The notes beneath the pieces are model-generated. The model made no database searches. It saw nothing but the letters and a program-made list of their open reading frames with translations, and was not told the origin of the DNA. Of a stretch of DNA of 64,000 nucleotides, positions 26,801 through 38,500 are shown piece by piece (position 1 is the stretch's first letter; each line of letters opens with the position of its first letter). A program made the position numbers and the translations under genes. Source of the stretch: Hymenolepis diminuta (lineage: Eukaryota > Platyhelminthes > Cestoda > Cyclophyllidea > Hymenolepididae); the NCBI GenBank assembly GCA_900708905.1, contig CAADRB010000080.1, forward strand, positions 151,405 to 215,404. The letters run 5' to 3'.

Positions 26801-27125
26801 ATGATGAATTACCCAACCATGATCAGTTTGCATGATCTAAACATGGCAGAGCTCATTAGAATCCATCTGAGATGAACAATTAACAAGTGGTCCTTTAAAA
26901 TAAGCATATGATAAACTTATTTGGGAGACCTTTATCTGAAACGACTGAGATAGTTTAGTAAATTCCTAAATTGCTTACGGATTATTGACCATAGGAAGAT
27001 TTTTTGTTTGAAGAACCCCAAATTATGATTGTTTTTAAAATATGGGTGTCAATGTCTCCATTTACCCTAACCTAACCATTATTTTTATATTCTCAATGCT
27101 AGAACCTCATAATAGAAATTAAGTA

Positions 27126-27370
27126 AATAATAATAATGACAATTCCCAAGGCTATTTAAGAACTTGATTTCCAGAGCTTATCTTGGGTAGCGAGTGGCGA
27201 TATAGAACTTCTCTGAAGAAAGACTCGAATTCTGTCACCCTTTATATCAGCCAGATTTGACCAGTGAGGTTGGCCATTCCCCTCATTGGGTGTGCACTGA
27301 TGGGAATCGAATCTGTGATCTCTGACGTGGTGGCCAATGCGCAATCCAGACACAAAGTAACCCAGTACAG
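27126..27370 (-). repeat. tRNA-related SINE-like element, copy 2
   Basis: On the minus strand it reads an A-box-like GGATTGCGCATTGGCC and a good B-box-like GATTCGATTCC. A body sharing ordered blocks with 16747-16932 follows (ATCTGGCTGATATAAAGGG, GAATTCGAGTC, CGCCACTCGCTACCCAAGA). The tail is CTTGGGAATTGTCATTATTATTATT. The short AT-rich trinucleotide tail is typical of SINE 3' ends. The 73-codon frame inside it is not a gene. Confidence 0.55.
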
Positions 27371-30300
27371 TGAGCATTTAAATCAATTTAGATTAAAAAA
27401 GCACACTGCTGAAATTATTGCCTGATTTGTCTAACAATTCTGAGAAAGTGTTTTGTACACTATTAGAGAAATTCAATTTCCTAATCCCTTTTGGCCTAAT
27501 TTTAGTAATAACTATCAGAAAGGTTATGCAAGGTAACTGCTAACCAGTATTAACACTGGATTAAAGAATTCCGATTCCTATCGATGCAGCACAGTGAAAA
27601 GTAATCAATATATTATTCAAACATCTTTAAAGAACCCCCTGAGAAAGTAGCAAAAATTAACAGCGGATATTCTTCGGAATTGAACATTGAAGAATAAATA
27701 CCCCGAACTCCATTAAAAAATCTCCCTTGCCTTTCCTCAAACTACAACTTTATAGCTAATAAATCCGTTTTCCTGACGGACTTTATAAATAAATGAATAG
27801 GAAATTGAGTTTGTTTAATAGGCGAAATCGCTTTAAAACTCCGCAGCCAGTTTAAATGCTTTGTTCAACCATCGAAAGTGCTTGACGTGGTTTCTAACAC
27901 ACGCCATATTTTACTCTATCTCTTTGCAGTCCGCTAATATCAGTGACCTTACGGTACTTACAGACGAAGGAGACATTGGTGACTTATATAGATATGGCAT
28001 AGCCAGTAATTAAAACGTTCGAACACAAATGAACTTGAATATTATTTAAAATAATAGGTTATAAGTTTCCCAAGCCCGGAAGACATATTTGATTCTTTGT
28101 TTAATAAGAATTGAAAAGATCATTGTGCATTAAACTCATTTAATTTACTAACTTAAATCTCAAGTTCTTATCTCCTCATCTCTGAATGCAGCAGAATTTG
28201 AAGCTGCATAGTTCAACAATTTAAGCTTCTTTATTTATCCTCATCTTTATAACCACGAGTGTGTCAGTGTGCATTCATTATTAATCAGTCATTTCCCTTG
28301 ATGATATTACCCGTCAACTATTGCATGATAGAAACCACGTGTGTAATACTAATTTCAACTCTATGTACCTACTCTGAAAAGAAGGTGCCATCCATCTTTA
28401 AGTACATGCATTTATTTTCTTCCTTGACGATTAACATTCTTCAAGTTACAAGCATTTCGTTTGCGCTATTTGTCAATCAATTAGCTGAAAGATTGACAAT
28501 ATTTTTCAAATAGGAAGTGCTTCATTCTGTTTTTTAAAATTTTATAAGCATTCCACTAAGGGATGTCCAAAATATTCTCGACCCTGGCTGACAACTACCG
28601 ACAATTCGGTCGTTTTCTTAAAATTTCCTTGAGTAAAAGAAAAAACACATTACAGGTCAAAATTATATATCACCGGTCCAAAAGTGACAAATGCTATATT
28701 TCAATGTCATAGAGGGTGAAAAATTCGATTAATTGTTTATTAAATTACTTACCGGACCATTTTCTATAAAAAAATTTTTAACATACATTGTACTAACAGG
28801 TGCAAATTCAATGCAAACACGCCAAACCTAATATATAATTATAAACATTCGAAATTACATCTCGGTTCGTGATCCCAAAATATGTTTTCGCCATTGTTGA
28901 AAGTGTTAAAGGGCATAAAAAGGATGGATTGTCAAGTTTGTGGTGAATAACTTTTCAAAACGTCAAATTTAAGTATTATTGTGCCCTTTTTATTGGCAAA
29001 ATTTGAAAGGAAAAATAACTTCGGAGGCATTTTGTCTATAAACACGTTTTTGATATTGGTATTTAAATAGCGTGTTTTCATCGAAATTAAACTTCAAGAA
29101 CACTAATTTAAAGATTTGATGTTTAAGTTAACTAAACTTCGGAAGCTATTGATACAAATAACGTTTAACTACTATATTTGCCAAACGAATATTTTGTTTT
29201 CATGCTTTTTGTAATTTATATCTTCTAATCGTCAAATGCATCGGAATATCAATCTCTATTTTATATAGTTATAGATAGAAAAATAAAACAGTGCTTACAT
29301 CTATCTTCTAAGGTACAAATAAATTCCATGATATACTTCGGGATTGTAAATGAGTTTAGGTATGACGATCTCATTTTTCAAACGGTGCTTAGCTTCACTA
29401 GAATTCACCTGATGGAATCGTCTCATTCTTCTCATTACCCTTCTTGCTGACCTATTAAAAACAGCCAAACATTTGATCGAAAGGTTACATCAAAGAGATA
29501 CGATCCGAACAGGGGAGTGTATAGCTTTAGAAATAGTACTTACTGAAGATAGTGGAAAATTAAACTGGAAGTTTTCGTTCTTGACGCCAAAGATCTCATT
29601 TTAACTCTAGGCATGATTCGTGTCTCTGTTTTCATGGTCTAATAGGGGAAGAAAATGCGCATCAGGAATTGCTCCAGTTTAATGTTCAGGTGGTTTAACG
29701 TACTTACGAAACCATAGAAAACTCCATAGACGATGGAAGAAAGTCACGTTCTTGTGGTGTTATCATTTGGTCCGATATGTGGAGGCTGAAATCTTTCGCT
29801 ACAGACCTGCTCTGAAGTGGAAATTCAATGAAAATGCATTAGTTATTTTAGATATTTAAATAAAAATATGTGAAATATTATTTGAAAATAATACTAAAAG
29901 AAAGGTATCTATAACGCTATTTTATTTTAATATAAAATACAATTTTACACCGTCATTTTCCATTTCAAAATTTACAGCAACCCATTTTCACGCATCAAAT
30001 TGTCAAAATACGGAAACGAGAACTTTCTACTTTACTTTCAATGAAATCTGTTTAATTAGGTCGGCAGATTCATAATCAGCATATTTCGCCTCATTGTAAA
30101 TTCAATCAGATGTTAAATCCATTTGAAAATGTAGTATTCAGATTGTAAAACGATGTAGAAAAACTTAAAAGACGTAGATTTACTTGCTTTATCATGAATG
30201 CAGAATAATTATAGATAATAAAATTATTACCCGCGGAAATAAAAAAAATTTACCATTTTTAATTGTGTGAAGCAACTGGCATCGAGTATAACAGTAAGTC

Positions 30301-33300
30301 CAACAAATGATAAAGGAGAGGGAATCAAGAAGATACAGAGAGCAACGTCACTTTATCAAACAGTCATTTCACTTGACTTTTGTACTTAGATAATACAAAA
30401 TTTAATAAATGGGTAGTTCACGTTCTGAAATTTAAATTTCACGATTCATACATTCAGTTCATTAGTCAATAATTTTAACAAAGCGAAGGAGAGCTGCGCA
30501 AGTTGCGTTCACTCAAGGCGATCTATAATTATTTGCACATGAATACAAAATAACTAAAAGAATAAACTAAACGTTATTATCGAAGTACTATTGACTACTA
30601 CACTGATGAGTCTCTTAACTTAAAAATTCTCTTGTCGAAAAGAAGGAATTGGCCCTATAACTACTCTTCCTGTATTTTGCTCTACCGGTTGTGTACTCTC
30701 TCACAATCATTCCAAGTTCAAGGTTGCTCAACAAAATGAAGATAAAATGTTTCCTTAAATATGACTGTCGGAACCAAACATTGCAGTTTAAAGATGGAAA
30801 GGAATGTCAGAATGAAGAGAAGATAATGTCTCGGAAAGCCCACTCTTCAATTTAGTATAATTTGAAAGCTGCGCAGCATATTGTGCAATCCGGTTCTTGA
30901 TGTGATATTTACATTAATGGGCTTACTTGCAAAAATCTAAGGTACTAGTGGCACAGTAGTCAACACAATTCAGAGGTCAACTCTCATACGAGTGGCCAAC
31001 TACATTAGTTATTTCAGGTATTTGTAGGGTGAATATGACAAAAATAGTCAAAATTTTATTCATTAAAGTATTGGAACACAATCAAATGATAGTTCATGTA
31101 AAATTATGAGTTCAAGCAATATAAACTTAGGTGCATTTGTAAGGAATACTGTATGCTAAACATAATCCTGTGTTGTCTATAGATAAAAGGAAGATCGCTA
31201 TATTCCTAACTCGTTTTCTCGTAAAGTAAGGACTAGAGTTGAAATCTATACAACCCCAATAGTTATGACATTTTCAAAGCAACCTCTTAACAACAAAACA
31301 CTACGGGAGTAGTAAGAGTGGGATAAAGACTAGTTACAGAGAAATAAGATGGAGGTAAAAACAAGCCATTTCTTGAAAGGTGAAAGTATTGTCAGTTGTC
31401 ATTATTAATGCTCTGGTGATAAACTAATTAGATTAGGTGATTGGTTCTTGGTGCGAAGAAAATGTGGCCAAAAATGAACTCGACCGAGAAACACAGAAAA
31501 TGCCTGGGCCTCAGTTTTTCTGATTGTATTTCCGTAAAAGTAATTTTAATGGCGAAAAAGGCCACATGCTGTAGTGTACATGGGTAAATTTTGACTCGGT
31601 TATCATTCGGCCATATTTGGGGTTCAGTGAGATCACTTTATTACTGTGGTGTGTGTTGCCTATATACACCGGTGAATTATTGTGAACGCATCACCTATGG
31701 GAGAATTACGATCATCCCATAAGGCAGGACTGTTATTTCACCAACAACGTGAAAGTCTGTTAAATGTGGAAACACGGGCCTATACAACACTTTTAATACA
31801 AAATATCTCTGCTGAGACGCAGACGCCAGTTCAACTGAAAAATAAGCTACAGTTCAGTATATCCGAAAAGGGAAGAGAAAAATACCATGTGGGTCTTTTC
31901 AATTAGCTGGATTTTTAACTAAGTATCTACTTTTTCGACAAAGTTTTTGACAGTAAATAACATACATAAGATTATTCAAATGAGCGGATGCATAGCTATA
32001 TCTGTGAGGAAAGCCTTTGTGAAATGGTAGAGATTTGATTCCTGGGATTTAAGACTTACTTTTCTTCTCAGACAGAAGAAATATACGCTTCTGCTTTTCC
32101 AAGCGATTTTTGAAGACTCGCAATAAATCAGATATTTTCATTGAGAATGACATTCTGATGTATGGCAATTCAGCTAGCCTCGTCTTTTATAAGACTTGGA
32201 GAGGAAATGAAGCACTGGGATTCATTGATTTCGCCGATATTGCAGGAGCATTGCCTTCTCTTCATTTGCATACACTCGCCGGCTTCACTGAAACTCCCTT
32301 GGGGTGGGGACTTATACTTATGAAGATAGGAATGGGTATTGTTGGATGTTTAGTCATGACAGACCTATCGATCCGTAAACCAATAATCGATGAGCATGTG
32401 CTTTAAAATTGATTTCCTGCTTGTTCACTCTTTATGAATTCTTTTTCAATTCATCTATATATACTTAACAAATTACAAGGATATTTCTTCCCTATTTTGC
32501 CTACTTGCTTCAAAGTAGATCGAAAGGAATTCATACAGCAAATTATCTTCAGGGATATTCAATCAAATGTAATGAAAACCATTTGATTGACTAAGTGAAA
32601 TATGTTGAAAATAATGGCTAACAAATTTGTGATTTCAAATCATTTTACTGAGATGAAATTAGTAGAGAGATAAAATAACCGCCCAAATTTTTGAGGATAG
32701 GAGTGTTGTTAATAGACAGCACGTGCCAAAGGTTTTTATTCGGTAACACTCTATGAGGCAAGGTTATGTAAAAGGGTATGAAGATTTATGAGAGTATACG
32801 ACATAAAAAAAATAAACCAAAATCATAAATAGTAAAGGGGAGAAAAAATGACCATCTTACCACTGGGAGCCTGAAATGGGTATATTTCGGCATGCTAGTT
32901 TCCCTATTGATCTATGCTCTACTTGCTGACGCGCTTCAGTACCGGCGCGAGGTCACGAGCAAAGCCCACTCCCGATTTCTCAGAAATAACGAGTTTGGTG
33001 ACTTATTAATGATCCTTAAATATCGACGAATCAAACACAGTTAAGTAATTTCAATCTTTACACCTCATTATCGACGCTAAACTAATTAATGATATCCAGA
33101 CGAAAAAAAAGGAATAGCCTAGTCCACTTGACTTATTTAAAAAATAATATCACATTAATTTGAGTAGACATGTAATTATTAATAATATTAATGATATTTT
33201 GAGTAAAAAGCTAAATTTTGCAATGCGACAACAAGCAGAATTAAATCACAATTTGCATTTGATGCTACTGGCATTAAATTAGTACAAATTATTTCTTTTG

Positions 33301-33639
33301 GGAAAGATTTTCTTTATAGGGAAGATTTATATCCAAAATGTGTAAATGACATCTGTTGAAGACATTTAGGGTTATAACAAATTTTGATGTAGTTTTTAAA
33401 TCTAAAACTAATCGCATCAGATAACCTATGGATAATATCAGAACAAATAAGGTTTCTTTCATAGCAAGTAGGTATACAATTTCAAAATCCTAAATAAGTA
33501 CTAAAGCATAGTGTTATACGGAAATGAAGAACGAATTCTAAATACTTCATTGTATCTAATAATTTACTCAAATTAAGAACTGCAAAAATACACTTGTACA
33601 AATACAATGACAGTTATAAAGCAACATTTTTTTCCCAAT
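27371..33639. other. intergenic, repeat remnants, no confident gene
   Basis: AT-rich sequence upstream of CFAP20's 3' end. The only frame with even composition is 32110-32406 (plus, 98 codons, hydrophobic middle with LILMKIGMGIVGCLVM), with no recognised family and no clear splice partners. A repeat copy lies at 30300-30465. Confidence 0.5.
30300..30465 (+). repeat. diverged interspersed repeat, copy 2
   Basis: Blocks CAACAAATGATAAAGGAGAG, CACTTGACTTTTGTAC and GGGTAGTTCACGTTCTGAAA then TTCACGATTCAT occur in the same order as at 24625-24800. Confidence 0.4.
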
Positions 33640-35074
33640 TCATTCATCGGATTTTGATTGAGTTATTGGCAGGTAGAGTTTAAATTCAGCTGGAAGTTCA
33701 GATTCCTTGTAGATGCGATCACTGAAGAATATTCGCCGCAGCCTGCAATTCGCGTGAACCTAAACTCAAAGTAACGCGAAGAAATATCAATAAGTCAATG
33801 CAGCTGTTTAGTTGCTTTTTTTAGCACCACACGCTGTTGCCGATTGAATCACACTTAAAAAATTGATAAAAACAGTTGGTGAGTCTGCAAGGTAAAATCA
33901 TAGATGAAGCAGTAATTCTAATCGTTTTAACCCTAACCCTGGATAAAGATTAAGATAAGCATATGATTATGATTTTTATAAGAGCAGTTGTGGTCGAATT
34001 TAATTAAGATTACATATAATTAAAATCGATTATAGCAAACAAAAGTTAAGAAAAATAAATCGGAGATGAGTAACGTGGTATTATGAATGAAAAAGTTACT
34101 GTGAGTTTGAAAATATGCTAACGTATTTTGGTGGAACCTAATCTAAGGAGCATAACGGTCAATTATATTTCAATATCAGAATTCCAGAAGTGGAAAACTA
34201 TCAATGAAGTCCAAGAAATGAGTCTTTGACATCCTTCTTTGGCGATTAGTAATCATAAATGGTAATCGGAAATTTGCACAAATAGATATCCAGATGGAGA
34301 CAGATATGCGATATTTAAAACGTAGAATAATACTATATGTAATACATCGATTTGGGAGAACTGCGACCCCATAGATTTAATTCTAAGGACAAATCATTCC
34401 TAATGATGCTTATTTCTACAATCAAACGGCACAAGAAAATAGAATAAAAGTGAGAAAACATACTTGAACACGCAGAACTTCAACAAAATTTGTTCCGTAA
34501 GCCCGTTTAGTTAAGTCAGCAAGATTTAGCTGAAGCTGATTCCACTTTTCCTCCATTCGTAAGGGAATTGTACAAATGAAGGGCTTGACACGTGTTGTGC
34601 TCTGAAAATTGCTAGCTCTGAAGCGTCTTCTTACGCCTTTATCATCAAGTATCTAATATTACAAATAAAAACAAATAAATGAAATTGTATTCATAGAAAG
34701 GTATAACACAAATCTCAAAAGCAGTGAGTTAATTTAAAGAAATTTACCTGCACTTCAAATGTGAAATAGCGATCTAGGTTCTTAACGATTAGCACAAGAA
34801 TAGGCAATTTAATTCCGAGATTCTTTGTAAGATCTGCAGGACAGGTTATGTATGTTGTACTAACATTGCTTCCGACCAATTCTAAGACTAGAGATTCAAT
34901 GTCACTATCAGTGGTACGTTTTATGTGACCATTACGAACCTGTAGAAAAACAAATTAAATTTATCATATCGATAAAACATAAAGTCATACTCTTTTGTCC
35001 CAGATTTGCAAAGGTTTGGACCCCATGCTAAAAAGGATCGACAGAAATCCACTTTGAAATGTGTTCCGGAACAT
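33640..35074 (-). CDS. CFAP20: CFAP20, cilia- and flagella-associated protein 20
   Basis: Axonemal protein of 194 aa (animal orthologues are about 193), known as an inner-junction protein of ciliary doublet microtubules. Four exons: 35074-34991, 34939-34748, 34652-34464 and 33759-33640 (stop TGA), all phase 0 with GT-AG introns. The protein begins [20 protein letters not shown] and continues with [96 protein letters not shown] and [11 protein letters not shown]. This covers the whole DUF667/CFAP20 domain with very high identity to animal proteins. No exon is long enough to stand out as an open frame. It is divergent from NDST, 457 bp away. The identification is close to certain. Confidence 0.97.
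34038..34100 (+). repeat. fragment of the diverged interspersed repeat
   Basis: AACAAAAGTTAAGAAAAATA and GGAGATGAGTAACGTGGTAT resemble, in the same order, 24635-24690. It lies inside CFAP20's third intron. Confidence 0.3.
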
Positions 35075-35531
35075 TAGGCTGAAATGTACAACTAAGTCGT
35101 TTCCTTCAAGACTAATCAATTAAACCTAGCGCTACTCCAAAACTATCGATATACAGAAAATTTTTTAAAATATTTAAAAAGTATTTTAAAAAAGCAAGGC
35201 AAATTATTTTATGTATAATATGATTTCCTTTGCACGACTTTAACTGTCAAATTATGGATAAATCACCAGTGACCTTCTTGAATTGAGGACAATATAAATG
35301 CTAACGATTTGTTCACAGCAGACATATCTTGGGAAAAGCATTAAGCCGTCATTCACATCTATTTGAATTTCATAAGGAAATATCAAGGTGTTTTTTCATA
35401 TTTTATTTTATTTCAGCGTCTTATTTTTTGTAACACTGAACCACGCATTATTTTACATATCAATTTTTATTGTTGTTTATTTTATTTTGTCGTTTTTATA
35501 GGCCACTGCTTAAAATTACATACGCCAGAAG
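35075..35531. promoter_or_regulatory. shared upstream region of CFAP20 and NDST
   Basis: 457 bp between two divergent start codons. It must contain both promoters unless either gene has a distant non-coding exon. It is AT-rich with no standard TATA or CCAAT pair that I would rely on. A TTTATTTCAG near 35407-35416 could be the acceptor of a 5' UTR intron of NDST. Confidence 0.5.
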
Positions 35532-38500
35532 ATGAGGAAATATTTTCTGCTCCTTGTATTTTTGGTCTTAGTAATGCTCTTATACCGAATGAACTTAATG
35601 GAAGACCAACCATTTGAGTTACCCTATATTCAAACTCATAATCTAATAACAACTGCTCCTTCATCCCCTTCTAAAAACTATTCATCTATCAAACATCCTC
35701 GTCCTTTGATTCTTGTTATCACTGCCTTTGACCAGCAGATCTCAGAAGATGCAAAATTAATAACCTCAGTTGTACAGTCTCTTCGAATTTCCGTTTATCC
35801 CCTGCTACCGCATTTAATCTACACTCAGTTACATCAACTCATTCGCTCAAAATCTTTTCAACTGGTTATATTTGAAGATATTCTTATGTATTTTAAACTC
35901 CCAGCCTCGATAAAGACCGCTCTTGATGAATATTGCAAAGCTAACAATGTAAATATAATCGCTTTTCCAAAGAATTTGAACACCTTAAAAAGCCTTCCGA
36001 ATAACGAAAATTTCTCTGAGGTGCGCCTAAATGATTGTATATAAGCACCGATTTCAGTGGTTTCATGCAAGTTTTTTCCCATTTTATCTAGTTGGATCCA
36101 TCTTATCCACTTGTGATTAGAAGATTTACTCGTGGCTCCCCACCACAAGGCTTCTATCTCTCCAGAGAAAATGATGTTCTGTACGCTGCTAAGGCAGGTC
36201 AAGTTGACACTCGGTCTCTTATCAACCAGGTACCTCCTTGTCGAGATTGGCAACGCAAGTCATCACGTTGCTTTCAACGGCGACAGGAAATTTACCCTCA
36301 ACTTCTGGCTGAAACTGCGAGCCATATCAGCCATTTTTTCTCTCTGCTTCCTGGGTTCGACTCCGTCCTTCGTCGAAGCAGCGTTCCAGAGGATCTCATC
36401 AAAATAGAAGAACAGCAGTGGGCTCAATCTTGGGTTACTTTTGTGCCTCGAGAAAGCACTGATTTGGAGTCATTTCAAACCATTGCCTTCGCTAAAGTGT
36501 ATTCCGGGTATAAGACGGATGTGGAACAACGGAGTTGCGCATTCGATGATTGTGGCATTAATGGTTGTCGTGGCAACGATGTGTATCAAGCTCTTGTGGT
36601 TAAGGATGTTGGAAAAGTCGATGGGGTTGAGAGAATACTGTTCGCATTTGAACCGCTTCAGCATTGGTCCACGACACTGCTGCTGAGTGATGCGATACAG
36701 CACTTTTTGAAGGATATTGCCGTCCTAGAATATGGTTAGCACTGTTAGATAATCTTGTATAATAACTGAGTCTGGAAAGTGACGTATTATCTGCGTATTG
36801 TAGAACTTGGACTTGTAAGGTATATCCACATCGATATTGATGATGTTTTTCTGGCGCCCACTGGAACCCGAATGACTTCGTCTGATGTTAAGGTAAATTT
36901 GGTTCTATTTATGCATATTAAATCTGAAAAAACACTTTAAATGTCCTAGTTTGGGTTTACCAACCATAAGCACGTTGATGTCAGATTGATTTGCAACTTT
37001 GAAAGATGTGTTTTCAGTTCTTTCCTATATATCGGAATCGAAATTGTTATAATTTGTTTACAACCAATTAGTGAAATCTATTTATCAAAGGTACAGTAAA
37101 TCAAAGGAGATGAAATCGTTCGGAAATTAAATTTGGATTTTATCTCCATTTATTAGAATATAAAATCCTTATAATGTTAAAAAATGTTACCTCTTCCCAG
37201 TAGATGCCTGTCTTCTGTCCCATCTATAATCTTATTTATTTATTGATGAATTTGGCAATAAAGATATCAGTCTCTGGGTTCGGCTTAATCATGTATATCT
37301 ACTAAACAGTGAAATGCATCGTTCTGATTTCATAATGATAGATCTCTTTATGTCTTATTCAAACTTGTGTTTTGATTTCACAAATCTGGATACCCAATTG
37401 GTAAAAACTACTTCTTGGCGATACATTCAGTCAAAGAGGATCGTAGTGCTTAGAAGTGTTAATTAAACATTGGATACGCTGATTTTGTTAATTGGTAAAT
37501 CTTTTAGTTTTGTCTAGCATATACGATTCTGCTGCTCCTGAATTCACTTTTTCCTTGGTAATAGCGGTGTCGGTCTCTTAACGCTTGTGAAAGTTAAGAT
37601 TATCTTAATCATGTATGACTGTTGAACAGCGACGTAGATTTTATACAAAATTTAGTTTATTTAGATATTTAATATACATCTTACTTATGACGGATAATAT
37701 CTTTGCTGGTATTTTCGGATTGATAATGGGTGTTGTCTTTTAACAGCCTTTCATTTGTCGGAGAGCTTTGTAACTGACTCTTTATTATTTGAAAAGTGGT
37801 CGTAACATTTCAGTTATTCTAAAATGTTTCCTGTATACCATCTTTAGAATTATCCCATTGAAGTGATACAATTTAGTCTTGGCTCTTCATTTAAACATTT
37901 TATGTTCTTCATCCCATTATTTCACGCAATCTGGTTGCTCAAAAGAAACTCAATGGAACTTTCTTAGGCGTCTAAATACTTTTAATTGACGCCATTCTCA
38001 TCTATACATGCGTAAGATATGCATTTATGGTTTCAAATACGTCCCAAACACGGGGAAATTTCCTAGTCTTTTTTCTCTCATGTAACACAGATTATGAAAA
38101 CTTTCCATGTCTATTAAGTTAAACATTAATTGCACTTGGATTGGATTGAGAGTAGCTAGCCTGAAATCACTTTGACGAGAAAGCATGTTGAAGCAATGGT
38201 CCATTGCTGTTGACCGTCCACATCACTGAACGTAATCATGATTAGATCTCAGTCAATTAAAGCTTTTGCCATTTTTAGAATCTGATAGAAACCCAAGATC
38301 GTTGGCGCCAATTCATACCAGGATTCACATTTTATATGGGATTCGCTGGCTCATCATTCCAGCGTGGAAACCCCCAAGAACAACTTGGTGATGAAGCTCT
38401 TATAAGTAAGCTTTCTCAAAAATCTTCATTGTCGTATTTACCATTGATATAGATTTTTTCTAACTTCCTTCCTTCTCTTACTATGTTCTAGAAAATCGTC

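Noticed and set aside
27156..27377. 73-codon minus frame
   Set aside because: It lies inside the SINE-like copy and reads through its A and B boxes; not a gene.
30603..30645. Hammerhead-ribozyme-like CTGATGAG followed by GAAA
   Set aside because: The stem between the two cores does not pair, and no stem I or III partner is visible.
32110..32406. 98-codon plus frame with a hydrophobic centre
   Set aside because: There is no recognised family, no splice partner and no promoter or poly(A) context; noted in the region entry only.
36021..36040. Alternative NDST exon 1 donor at 36037 (GTATAT)
   Set aside because: It leaves phase 1, while the next exon must be entered in phase 0; the donor at 36021 keeps the frame.
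36132..36407. 91-codon plus frame inside NDST exon 2
   Set aside because: It is out of frame with the NDST motifs on both sides, and the continuous NDST frame is open throughout.
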